The notes under the pieces: generated by a model
Told to the model about the DNA's origin: nothing
The model's input: the letters and a program-made list of their open reading frames with translations, nothing else
Databases searched by the model: none
Made by a program: the position numbers and the translations under genes
Shown: in pieces, positions 1 through 7,824 of the stretch
Layout of the letters: each line of letters begins with the position of its first letter
Numbering within the stretch: the first letter of the stretch is position 1
DNA from: DATKZM01 sp035527975
Lineage (GTDB): Bacteria; Pseudomonadota; Alphaproteobacteria; JAPULJ01
Reading direction: 5' to 3'
DNA length: 64,000 nt
Assembly: GCA_035527975.1 (NCBI GenBank)
Contig: DATKZM010000042.1
Location: forward strand, 1 to 64,000

Positions 1-56
1 CGCCTGATAGCTTTCCGCTGTGCTTGCCAGAGAGCGGGTATCGCTTCTCCATAGGC

Positions 57-93
57 AAAAAATAGCCCCCCGTGGTTCGCTATCGATGGGGCT
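57..93 (-). terminator. Rho-independent terminator downstream of the integrase
   Basis: Read on the minus strand, AGCCCC (93-88) pairs with GGGGCT (69-64) and is followed by A then six T (62-57). It lies about 60 bases past the integrase stop, so it plausibly ends that transcript. The 6-bp stem is short and the loop is long. Confidence 0.5.
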
Positions 94-115
94 GCGGTTC
101 CCCCATCAACCCTCA

Positions 116-156
116 ACGGACCCCTACGGACCTCCTACGGGACACTACGCACCCCT
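116..156. repeat. Four tandem ~10-nt repeats at the integrase 3' end
   Basis: Four imperfect units follow one another: ACGGACCCCT (116-125), ACGGACCTCCT (126-136), ACGGGACACT (137-146) and ACGCACCCCT (147-156). They end at the integrase stop codon. Short direct repeats near an integrase gene can be arm-type binding sites, but this is inference only. Confidence 0.4.
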
Positions 157-1570
157 ACTCTTTGGGGCTATCTTTGGTTATATGGCGAGTGCTGGCAATC
201 GGTCGCCCCGCCGGTTGCTCGGGCTTCGCCCTGTAGGGGTCAATCCGCAAATCATCCTTAAAATCTGTCGCGTCCGTATGCCCGTAGAAACGCATTATCA
301 TCGTCGCGTCCGTATGACCGACTTGCTTGATGATGGCTGGCATTGGCACTCCCGCCTTTTGAGAGGCAGTAATATATGTGTGCCGCAATGAATAGCGGGG
401 TCTCGGCTTGCCGGTAATCGGGTCCAGATATAGCCCGGTCTCTCTCATAGCCTGTTTCCAAACGCTGTCGGGTCCATCGTAGTAGCTGCCCGGCTCCGCA
501 CAATTGCTCGGGTCGGGATGGCAAAACACATAGTCGGCCCCATCCAGAAATTGGCTTTCCTGCTTTCTGCGGACTAACGCCATTGCCGCTTGTGGATTGA
601 CAACTATGGGGTCTCGGTCGCCTGTTTTGCTTCGGGTAATTCGCACAACACCCTCGGCTACCGTCTCCCCATCCTCGCGGCTGTATTCAGTCAGTTGCTC
701 CACATCCCGCCAACGGATTTCGCTTACCTCTCTGCCCGGTCGCAAACCCGTGTAGGCAAGAAAGACAATGTAGTCGCGAGCGAGCTTGCGGTAGTAGCTC
801 CAAAGCTCGTTCGTGGGCTTCCCATCCGCATACCAGTTCAATCAGGCCTCTAACTTGTGCCATTCCTCTTGCGAGAAATGGTCCCGCCGGTCTGTGTAGA
901 GCGTGGAATAGTCGCCCTTAATTCGAGGAGCTTGGGTGTGGTGTAGGTAGCCCTCGCGGACCCCTAAATAAAAAATGCCTCGCAGGAATGATAATTCCGT
1001 TCGCAACGTGCCCTTCGCAGGTTTTTGGGTTGCCCGTGAAGCCGTGCCGCGTTTTCCAAGTCCCTTGGTCATACGCCACGCGAGCCAATTGTTTATGTCG
1101 CGGTCGGTGAAAGCGTTGACGGGCTTTTGCTTGAAGTATGGGAGGAACAAACCCTCGGTTATCCGTTTGGCACGGCGGTAGCGTTCGGGGGCCATCTGCC
1201 CCGTTTCTTCCTTCGTCTTGCACTCGCGGAGATATTCGGTTGCGACCTGTTTGAATGTGCGAGCCTTGGCAGTCCCGTAGCGTTTCAGGTTGGCGACGAT
1301 TTCGGGAAGCTCGTTAATCGCCCACGCCTTCGCAGTCTCAAACTCTCGTGAGCCAGTAGATAGCTCTACTCGGTCGTATCCCTTGACCTTGAACTTCGCC
1401 CACCAAAGCGAGCTACGCGGACGGTGATACAGGTCAATCGGGTAGCCTGATATTGGGGCTTTATCTTTGGCATATGCCATCGGGCTATTCTTGGGGGTTA
1501 TCGCCTCTGGGCGAGTGTCGCAGAAGTGTCGCAGGGGTTCGGTGAAATCGGCGGAAACGCGAACCCCCAT
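155..1570 (-). pseudogene. Tyrosine recombinase/phage-type integrase, interrupted by an in-frame TGA
   Basis: This is a site-specific recombinase of the phage integrase family that would integrate and excise the element whose edge lies here. The upstream half (1570-845, 242 residues) has the SAM-like core-binding domain. A TGA at 844-842 stops it after KLEA, and the same frame continues without shift to 155 (about 228 residues). The downstream half carries the catalytic residues: Arg in TGLRPGRE, Lys in RSKTGD, YSLRH in place of the usual HxLRH, GH in VGHTD, and the nucleophile Tyr in MRFYGH. Because both halves are otherwise intact, one recent nonsense mutation (or a sequencing error) explains the split. 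A TTG directly after the TGA could restart the second half, which alone would lack DNA-binding function. The true start may be ATG 1480 rather than 1570; neither has a clear ribosome binding site. Confidence 0.85.
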
Positions 1571-1604
1571 ACTGGCTTATAATATATCACAAAACGTAGT
1601 TGGC

Positions 1605-1766
1605 TCAAGGATTTATCCTCGCGTGTCTGGAGCAGGTAAAACAGTGGGCGAAAAGCGCGTAGGCGCGGATCGTCCCGGGCGGTGCATCCAAGCGCGCGGC
1701 CAGCGGCTCGCTCAAAGCGCCCGTGAACGTGATCTTCTCGCTCTTTACATCCATCGTCGTCCCCAT
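1605..1766 (-). pseudogene. 5' fragment of an alpha/beta-hydrolase/OsmC fusion gene, truncated by the element
   Basis: The peptide from ATG 1754 (or ATG 1766) contains SEKITFTG, LAARLD, RAYALFAHCFTCS. From memory this closely matches the N-terminus of the bifunctional alpha/beta hydrolase/OsmC proteins, where HCFTCS is followed by KD and a long hydrolase domain. Here the match ends at about 1629 and the frame reads RHARINP then stops at 1605. The rest of the gene is absent to the left, where the integrase lies. The simplest reading is that the element inserted into this gene and that the remainder sits past its far end, outside the window. The fragment is too short to be functional. Confidence 0.7.
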
Positions 1767-1872
1767 GGCGGACGGTGAAACCGGCCGGCATCGGACCACG
1801 CCGATGATGACGCCGCAAGGCCGCAGCACAATGTCGGGCGCGTCAGCGGGTCATCGCGAGGATGGAACAGCT

Positions 1873-1916
1873 TTGGCGGGTCCGGCACATTGGATGCGGC
1901 GCGCCGGACCCGCCAA
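1873..1916. repeat. 14-bp perfect inverted repeat (hairpin)
   Basis: TTGGCGGGTCCGGC (1873-1886) is exactly complementary to GCCGGACCCGCCAA (1903-1916), with a 16-base loop. It lies just past the 3' end of the small secreted protein gene on the minus strand and may be a weak terminator, though no T-tract follows. Confidence 0.6.
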
Positions 1917-1929
1917 GTGTGAACGAGTT

Positions 1930-2259
1930 CTACCGGGCGGCGCTGGACTGGGGGGCGGTGACGGGGCGCGCACGGGCCAGCACATCGTCGATGGCGGCAT
2001 AACGCTTGCGATCGTCGATGCGGAAACCAAGGCCTGAACAGATCCGGATGTTGGAGCCGCTGGGGCACGACGCGGTGCCGCCGATCTTGCAGCCGGCCTT
2101 GCGGCAACCTTTTCGTTTGGCGCCCGTATCGCTCCCACCATAGCGGCAATACTGGCCGCACGAACTGCCGCTCGTGCAGATATAGCACCCGGCCTCGGCC
2201 GGAAGCGGCGCGGCGGTCCAAACAAACAACGCTGCAAGCACGATATAGAAACGCTTCAT
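1930..2259 (-). CDS. Small secreted cysteine-rich protein
   Basis: The product has 109 residues. Start ATG 2259 is preceded by AGAGGTC at a good distance, so the longer upstream reading (to 2331) is rejected. The N-terminus is a clear signal peptide (MKRFYIVLAALFVW, then a cut near AEAG). The mature protein starts with GCYICTSGSSCGQYC and has about nine cysteines in its first 60 residues, giving C-x2-C, C-x3-C and C-x3-C spacings, followed by a polar tail without cysteines. Such a pattern suggests a disulfide-stabilised periplasmic or secreted protein. I do not recognise a family. It stands alone, with a hairpin downstream at 1873-1916. Confidence 0.65.
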   Translation of the reverse strand: MKRFYIVLAALFVWTAAPLPAEAGCYICTSGSSCGQYCRYGGSDTGAKRKGCRKAGCKIGGTASCPSGSNIRICSGLGFRIDDRKRYAAIDDVLARARPVTAPQSSAAR

Positions 2260-2466
2260 GTTCACTGACCTCTGCATGATTTGTTGCCAGGATCGCGTCG
2301 CTCGATCCATCGGGGGCTCCGTTACGCCCATTCAAATCCTGACCTGATCGGCATTCTCTAGCAATCATTGTCTGCGGCAATGTCGCCGGTGCCTGCAACT
2401 TTCCTCGCGATGCCGGCTTCGGTAGGGTCCGATCGCGCAAATAACCGTCACGAAGTGGATCACGCG

Positions 2467-3066
2467 ATGAAGCGAAGCGACGTTGAGATCATCGAGAAGA
2501 GCACAGCGTACGACGGCTATTTCCGAGTGGACCGCTACCGGCTGCGACATAAACTGTTCGCCGGCGGCTGGGGCACGGAGGTTGCCCGTGAGCTCTTCGA
2601 GCGCGGCCACGCCGTCGCGGTCCTGCCCTACGACCCGGTGCGCGATCTGGTGGTCCTGGTCGAGCAATTCCGGATCGGCGCCTATGCGGCGGAGTGCGAT
2701 CCATGGCTGATCGAGATCATCGCCGGGATCATCGATCCGGGGGAAACCGCGGACGCGGTGGCGCGGCGTGAAGCCATCGAGGAAGCTGGGCTCGATATCG
2801 GCGAAATGGTCAGGATCGCCGATTATCTGGCGAGTCCGGGAGGCACGTCGGAAACCGTGACGCTGTATTGCGGCCGCGTCGATGCCGGCAACGCCGGAGG
2901 GATCCACGGGCTGGCGGCGGAAGGCGAGGATATCCGTGTCACCACACTGCCGTTCAACGCGATCGCCGATCTGCTCGCCGAGAGGCGCACCCACAATGCA
3001 ACGCTCTTGATCGCCTTGCAGTGGTTGATGCTCCACCGCGACGATTTGCGAAAGCGCTGGCAGTAG
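2467..3066 (+). CDS. nudF: NUDIX hydrolase, ADP-ribose pyrophosphatase type
   Basis: The 199-residue product hydrolyses nucleoside-diphosphate-linked compounds; the closest family is ADP-ribose pyrophosphatase, which yields AMP and ribose 5-phosphate. The Nudix box is complete: G-IIDPG-E-TADAVAR-REAIEEAG, with the metal-binding REAIEEAG near residue 105. The flanking VLVEQFRIGAY and YLASPGGTSE segments are typical of NudF. Start ATG 2467 (MKRSDVEIIEKS) gives the family's usual length; upstream in-frame ATGs would add an unlikely tail. It is a monocistronic gene upstream of cysK, with 88 bases between them. Confidence 0.85.
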   Translation: MKRSDVEIIEKSTAYDGYFRVDRYRLRHKLFAGGWGTEVARELFERGHAVAVLPYDPVRDLVVLVEQFRIGAYAAECDPWLIEIIAGIIDPGETADAVARREAIEEAGLDIGEMVRIADYLASPGGTSETVTLYCGRVDAGNAGGIHGLAAEGEDIRVTTLPFNAIADLLAERRTHNATLLIALQWLMLHRDDLRKRWQ

Positions 3067-3154
3067 GCCGGCGACAGCCAAGACCGGTTGCTATTGATCG
3101 CGTGGTTTCGCCTCGATAGCATGCGCGTCCCCACTCGATAATTCGAAGCACCAA

Positions 3155-4177
3155 ATGATGGACGTTTGCGACGGCTTTGCCGGCACGGTCGGCAACACTC
3201 CCCTGATCCGCCTCAGGCGAGCCTCCGAGGAGACCGGCTGCGAGATCTATGGAAAGGCCGAGTTCCTCAATCCCGGCGGTTCGGTGAAGGACCGGGCAGC
3301 ACTGGGAATCATTGAGGATGCCGAGGCGCGCGGCGTGATCGAAAAGGGCGGCGTCATCGTCGAAGGGACCGCCGGCAATACCGGCATCGGCCTGGCCCTG
3401 GTTGGCAACGCGCGCGGATATCGCACGGTGATCGTCATCCCGGAAACCCAGAGCCAAGAGAAGAAAGACATGCTGCGGCTCTGCGGCGCGGAGCTGCGCG
3501 AGGTCCCGGCCGCACCGTTCAAGGATCCGAACAATTACGTCCATGTGGCGGCCCGGCTCGGAGAGGAGCTGGCCAAGAGTGAGCCGAAGGGCGCGTTCTA
3601 CGCCAACCAGTGGGACAATCTCGCCAATCGCGGCTACCACATGAAATCGACCGGCCCCGAGATCTGGAAGCAGACCGACGGCAAACTCGATGCCTTCATC
3701 TGTGCCATCGGCACGGGCGGGACGCTCTCCGGCGTTTCCATGTCGCTGAAGGAACGCAACAAGGACATCAAGATCGGCCTAGCCGATCCGGCCGGCGCGG
3801 CGATGTACAACTACTTCGCCCATGGTGAGGTCAAGGCCTCGGATGGCAGCTCGATCACCGAGGGCATCGGCCAGGGCCGGGTCACCGGAAATGTCGACGG
3901 GACACCGGTCGACCTGCCGCTCCAGGTCTCAGATGCCGACGCGGTGGCGGTCATCTTAGATTTGCTTAAAGACGAGGGGTTGTGTCTGGGCGGCTCGAGC
4001 GGGATCAACGTGGCGGGCGCTGTCCAGATGGCAAAGGAGATGGGGCCCGGACACACGATCGTCACCGTACTGTGCGATTTCGGCACGCGCTATCAGAGCA
4101 AGCTCTTCAATCCTGCGTTCCTCAAGGAAAAAGAGTTCGCCGTTCCCGCGTGGCTAGAGAACGCGTTCGGCGGTTGA
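3155..4177 (+). CDS. cysK: Cysteine synthase A (O-acetylserine sulfhydrylase)
   Basis: This PLP enzyme makes cysteine from O-acetylserine and sulfide in the cytoplasm. The Schiff-base lysine lies in PGGSVKDRAA (near residue 45), the substrate loop is GTAGNTGIGLA, and the phosphate-binding loop is IGTGGTLSG. The length of 340 residues is slightly above the standard 310-320, with an insertion around GSSITEGIGQGRVTG as in a longer alphaproteobacterial type. Two ATG codons are adjacent at the start (3155 and 3158). The next gene, a sulfurtransferase, begins 25 bases after the stop, so the two are probably cotranscribed. A cystathionine beta-synthase-like activity cannot be excluded from sequence. 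Confidence 0.9.
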   Translation: MMDVCDGFAGTVGNTPLIRLRRASEETGCEIYGKAEFLNPGGSVKDRAALGIIEDAEARGVIEKGGVIVEGTAGNTGIGLALVGNARGYRTVIVIPETQSQEKKDMLRLCGAELREVPAAPFKDPNNYVHVAARLGEELAKSEPKGAFYANQWDNLANRGYHMKSTGPEIWKQTDGKLDAFICAIGTGGTLSGVSMSLKERNKDIKIGLADPAGAAMYNYFAHGEVKASDGSSITEGIGQGRVTGNVDGTPVDLPLQVSDADAVAVILDLLKDEGLCLGGSSGINVAGAVQMAKEMGPGHTIVTVLCDFGTRYQSKLFNPAFLKEKEFAVPAWLENAFGG

Positions 4178-4202
4178 GACGAAACAAAGAGGATGCCGAC
4201 CG

Positions 4203-5063
4203 GTGAGCTATGCCAATCCCGACGCGCTGGTAAGCACTGAATGGCTTGCGGAGCATCTTGCCGCGCCCGACGTTCATGTGGTCGATGGATCGTGGTATTT
4301 GCCGGCGATGCAGCGCGACCCAAGGGCCGAATACGCCGAGGCGCATATTCCAGGTGCGGTGTATTTCGACATCGACGAGATCGCCGATACGAACAACCCC
4401 CTGCCCCACATGCTGCCGAGCCCGGAGAAGTTCTCCTCGCGGGTGCGCCGGCTCGGCCTCGGCGACGGCGTACGCATCGTCGTCTATGACGGCTTGGGCC
4501 TCTTCAGCGCGGCGCGGATCTGGTGGATGTTCCGCTATTTCGGCCACGAGGATGTGGCCGTGCTCGACGGCGGACTGCCCAAATGGCGGGCCGAGAACCG
4601 CCCGCTGGAGAGCGGCACGCCCGTACCGCGCGACCGCCACTTCACCGCACGGGTCAACGGGTTGCTGGTGCGCGACTTCGATCAGGTAAAGGCGAACATC
4701 GACAGCGGCCGCGAGCAGGTGCTGGATGCGCGCTCGGCTGGACGCTTCGCCGGCACCGAACCGGAACCGCGGACGGAGCTGCGCGGCGGGCACGTCCCGG
4801 GCAGCTTCAATCTGCCTTTCGGCGAGCTGGTCGATCCGGATACGGGGACAATGTTGCCGGCCGACGCGTTGCGCCGGAAATATGAGGCGGCGGGCATCGA
4901 TATGCGCCGCCCCGTCGTCACCACCTGCGGGTCCGGCGTGACCGCATCGGCGCTTACATTGGGGCTCTACTTGCTTGGCCGCCCGGATGTCGCCATCTAT
5001 GACGGTTCGTGGACCGAATGGGGCGGCCGCGACGACGCCCCGATAGAGACCGCCAACGGCTGA
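4203..5063 (+). CDS. sseA: Sulfurtransferase, 3-mercaptopyruvate type
   Basis: The 286-residue, two-domain rhodanese-fold protein transfers sulfur from 3-mercaptopyruvate (or thiosulfate) to an acceptor. The N-terminal domain (about 1-140) is non-catalytic. The C-terminal domain has the active-site loop TTCGSGVTAS near residue 240; CGSGVT is the signature of mercaptopyruvate rather than thiosulfate sulfurtransferase. The start is GTG 4203, 25 bases after cysK. A GNAT gene starts one base after its stop, so the three form a tight operon linking cysteine synthesis to cysteine-sulfur use. Confidence 0.88.
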   Translation: MSYANPDALVSTEWLAEHLAAPDVHVVDGSWYLPAMQRDPRAEYAEAHIPGAVYFDIDEIADTNNPLPHMLPSPEKFSSRVRRLGLGDGVRIVVYDGLGLFSAARIWWMFRYFGHEDVAVLDGGLPKWRAENRPLESGTPVPRDRHFTARVNGLLVRDFDQVKANIDSGREQVLDARSAGRFAGTEPEPRTELRGGHVPGSFNLPFGELVDPDTGTMLPADALRRKYEAAGIDMRRPVVTTCGSGVTASALTLGLYLLGRPDVAIYDGSWTEWGGRDDAPIETANG

Positions 5064-5064
5064 G

Positions 5065-5721
5065 ATGAAGCCGCCACGAGACGCCGCCAATCCGGAGACC
5101 GGCGCGATGGCCACAGACGCGAATGACAATACCAGCGACACGGGTAATCCGGGTGGTAAGCTCAACTGCGTCGTGACTTACCTGGAGATGCGCGCGCCGC
5201 CCCGGCATCCCAATATCCTATCTGGCCGCCACCAGATGGCGCTCATGCGAGCGGCAAAGCCGACCGTTTCCTTTTACCGCTATCTCTACAGCGCAATCGG
5301 CGAAGCCTGGCTCTGGTGGGAACGCCGGGCGCTCGACGACGAAGCGCTGGCGTCGATCATCCACGACCCGCAGGTTGAAATCTACGTGCTCTACTATGAC
5401 GGTGTGCCGGCTGGTTATGCCGAACTCGACCTGCGTGTCGCCAAAGAGGTCGAGATCGCCTATTTCGGTCTGGTCCCCGAGTTTGTCGGCCGCGGCCTCG
5501 GTGCTTATCTGCTCGGCTGGGCACTCGACGAAGCCTGGCGGCGCGAGCCGGGACGGGTCTGGCTCCATACTTGCAACTTCGATCATCCCAAAGCCATCGC
5601 GATCTATCAGCAGGCTGGCTTCACGCCCTACAGGCAGGAAACCACCCAGATCGACGATCCGCGCCTGACCGGCGTCTTGCCGGCGGAGCTTCCGCTTCCG
5701 AACCTAGGCGCGAAAGCCTGA
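5065..5721 (+). CDS. GNAT-family N-acetyltransferase
   Basis: The 218-residue product has the GNAT fold in its C-terminal two thirds. The acetyl-CoA-binding motif A is visible as FVGRGLGAYLLGWALDEAW (about residues 140-158), followed by LHTCNFDHPKAIAIYQQAGF, the usual beta5-alpha4 segment. The first 35 residues are polar and of low complexity, so the actual start may be the internal ATG at 5107. The substrate is unknown. Being immediately downstream of sseA it is probably cotranscribed with the sulfur genes, but its role there is not obvious. Confidence 0.75.
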   Translation: MKPPRDAANPETGAMATDANDNTSDTGNPGGKLNCVVTYLEMRAPPRHPNILSGRHQMALMRAAKPTVSFYRYLYSAIGEAWLWWERRALDDEALASIIHDPQVEIYVLYYDGVPAGYAELDLRVAKEVEIAYFGLVPEFVGRGLGAYLLGWALDEAWRREPGRVWLHTCNFDHPKAIAIYQQAGFTPYRQETTQIDDPRLTGVLPAELPLPNLGAKA

Positions 5722-5854
5722 CGCGCGATCGGGCTTGCCGCACCCATCCCGGCCTGATTTAGTGACGGCCCCGCCGGCGGCGCGCATATCCGCACCTCTT
5801 GGCCCGCCACACTCGGCTATCGCAAGCACGCACTCACCCAGCCAGCGGAGCTCC

Positions 5855-7030
5855 ATGAAAAAAGACACACGCATCGTCGACGCAGGACGCCACCCCGAAC
5901 AGGGCTTTGGCTTTGTCAATCCGCCGATCGTGCGCGGATCGACGGTGGTCCACAGCACTCTGGCTGAATTCGAGCACGCCGCGCAAAACAAGTTCGATGC
6001 GCTGATCTATGGTCGCTTCGGAACGCCGACATCGAAAGCCTTCGAAGAGGCGATCGCCGAAATCGAGGGCGGCACGGACAAATATCGCACCGTCGCGGTT
6101 ACTTCCGGCATGGCGGCCATCGCCATGGCCATCCTCGCCTTCGTCAAATCCGGCGACCATGTGTTGGCCCCCGACAATGTTTACGGCCCGACGCGAAACC
6201 TGGGCGAACTCTACCTGGAACGCTTCGGTGTGGAGATGGAGCACTACGATCCGGCGATCGGCGCGGAAATCGAGCAGCACATTCGCCCCAACACGGCGCT
6301 GATCTATATCGAGGCGCCGGGCTCGCTGACGATGGAGATGCCGGATATCGCGGCGATCGTCGCGGCAGCGCGCAAACGCAGCATTCTGACGGCCTTCGAC
6401 AACACCTGGGCGAGCCCCTACTTCTTCCGCCCCTTCGAGCATGGCATCGACATCTCCATCATGGCGGCGACGAAATATATCGTTGGTCATTCCGATGCGA
6501 TGCTCGGCACCGTCACGGTGGCAAAGGAGCGCTACCACCAGCTCAAGACCACAACGAACATCCTCGGCAATTGTCCGGCTCCCGAAGATTGCTATCTCGG
6601 ACTCAGGGGCCTGCGCACGCTGGGAGTGCGGATGAAGCAGCACCAGATAAATGCCCGCACCGTGGCCGATTGGCTGCTGGGCCGCCCCGAGGTGAAACAG
6701 GTGCGATATCCGGCGCTGCCCCAGGATCCCGGGCACACCCTCTGGAAGCGCGACTTCGAGGGTGCGGCCGGCCTGCTCACAGTCGTTCTCAATGATTGTC
6801 CGAAGGATGCCGTGGCGGCGATGATCGACCACTACGAACACTTCAAGCTCGGCGGCAGTTTCGGCGGCTATGAGAGTCTCGTCCTGCCGGTTCGGGTCGA
6901 TGCCATTCGCACGGCGACGAAATGGGATCCGGGCGGACCGGCGGTGCGCTTCCATGTGGGCCTCGAAGACCCAGAGGATCTGATCGCTGATCTCGAGGCC
7001 GGCTTCGCCCGCATGACGGCGGCAAGCTGA
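5855..7030 (+). CDS. metC: Cystathionine beta-lyase-type Cys/Met metabolism PLP enzyme
   Basis: This is a 391-residue PLP-dependent enzyme that would cleave cystathionine to homocysteine, pyruvate and ammonia in methionine synthesis. The PLP lysine is in MAATKYIVGHSD (near residue 205); YGRFGTPTS and SGMAAIAMA are the conserved N-terminal cofactor contacts. Start ATG 5855 has GGAG just upstream; an open frame extends 120 bases further up but lacks homologous character. It follows cysK-sseA-GNAT in the same direction after 133 bases and fits a sulfur amino-acid theme. I looked for a SAM-II-like riboswitch in the 5722-5854 gap and saw none. A related gamma-lyase or synthase activity is possible. 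Confidence 0.85.
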   Translation: MKKDTRIVDAGRHPEQGFGFVNPPIVRGSTVVHSTLAEFEHAAQNKFDALIYGRFGTPTSKAFEEAIAEIEGGTDKYRTVAVTSGMAAIAMAILAFVKSGDHVLAPDNVYGPTRNLGELYLERFGVEMEHYDPAIGAEIEQHIRPNTALIYIEAPGSLTMEMPDIAAIVAAARKRSILTAFDNTWASPYFFRPFEHGIDISIMAATKYIVGHSDAMLGTVTVAKERYHQLKTTTNILGNCPAPEDCYLGLRGLRTLGVRMKQHQINARTVADWLLGRPEVKQVRYPALPQDPGHTLWKRDFEGAAGLLTVVLNDCPKDAVAAMIDHYEHFKLGGSFGGYESLVLPVRVDAIRTATKWDPGGPAVRFHVGLEDPEDLIADLEAGFARMTAAS

Positions 7031-7057
7031 CCCCGGCTGCCCACAGATTTCAGGCAC

Positions 7058-7092
7058 AAAAAAACGGCCGGCCGCCCGAAGACGACCGGCCG
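7058..7092 (-). terminator. Rho-independent terminator of hsp20
   Basis: On the minus strand CGGCCGG (7092-7086) pairs with CCGGCCG (7071-7065) and is followed by seven T (7064-7058). It sits about 40 bases after the hsp20 stop. It can also mark the convergent end of metC, but the T-tract serves only the minus strand. Confidence 0.8.
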
Positions 7093-7130
7093 ATTGCCGT
7101 TACTGATTGAGTTCGCGACGAGCGTAGCGG

Positions 7131-7607
7131 TCAGGCCGCCTCGTGCTCGATCGTCTTGGCCTTGGGCTTGCGCGTCCCGCCATTCTCGATCGCGATCTGG
7201 CGCGGCTTCAATGCCTCGGGCACCTCGCGCACCAGCGCGATGGTGAGCTGGCCGTTCTCAAGCGCCGCGCCATCGACGCGGATATGGTCGGCGAGCTGGA
7301 AACGCCGCTCAAATGCGCGGCCGGCGATGCCGCGATAGAGATATTTGGTTTCGCCCTCGTCCTCGGCGCCCTTGCCGCTGACTGTGAGCGTGCCCTCCTT
7401 GACCGTCACATCGAGGTCGCCTTCGCCGAAGCCGGCCACTGCCATCACGATGCGATAGGCATCGTCGCCGAGCTTTTCGATGTTGTAGGGCGGATAGGCG
7501 GGGGCCGTGCTCTCGGCCTGCAAGGTGCTCTCAAGCAACCTGCCGAGCCTGTCGAAACCGATGGTGGAACGGAACAGCGGGGAAAGATCGATATCAAAGC
7601 TTCGCAT
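7131..7607 (-). CDS. Small heat-shock protein, Hsp20/IbpA family
   Basis: The 158-residue chaperone holds unfolding proteins in the cytoplasm. The alpha-crystallin domain covers about residues 35-130, with NIEKLGDDAYRI, the VKEGTLTVSG strand and the IAGRAFERRFQL segment. The C-terminal IxI anchor is present as QIAI. The start is ATG 7607 because AGGAGG ends nine bases before it; an ATG at 7616 directly touches the same AGGAGG and could not use it. It stands alone, divergent from the DUF547 gene across about 215 bases, and has its own terminator at 7058-7092. Confidence 0.9.
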   Translation of the reverse strand: MRSFDIDLSPLFRSTIGFDRLGRLLESTLQAESTAPAYPPYNIEKLGDDAYRIVMAVAGFGEGDLDVTVKEGTLTVSGKGAEDEGETKYLYRGIAGRAFERRFQLADHIRVDGAALENGQLTIALVREVPEALKPRQIAIENGGTRKPKAKTIEHEAA

Positions 7608-7824
7608 AGCACACATCCTCCTTTGCTAAGCAAGGTGCGGTTCGATTGGGTCCGCCGAATGGCCGAACCCGTCTTCTACAGCGTGCCGTGGACCCAGGGA
7701 TTGGCGTCCTGCACTTCATAGAATTTGGTGAATTGGCGCTCGATTTCAAGGAGCGCCAGTCCTCAATCGGATTTCACGGGGAGTTGAATTTCACCGCCGC
7801 ACGGCGCGGCCAATATCGTTACGC

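Noticed and set aside
116..156. CRISPR-like short repeats
   Set aside because: Units are about 10 nt, directly adjacent without spacers, and no cas gene is present.
842..844. TGA in the integrase read as selenocysteine
   Set aside because: No reason for selenocysteine in a tyrosine recombinase and no evident stem-loop directly after the codon; a nonsense mutation or base error is simpler.
1605..1829. An intact small gene of 74 codons
   Set aside because: Residues before MDVKSEK have no support and those after HCFTCS do not match the family; it is best read as a truncated 5' fragment.
5722..5854. SAM-type riboswitch before the metC-like gene
   Set aside because: The 133-base gap lacks the SAM-II or SAM-I core motifs by eye.
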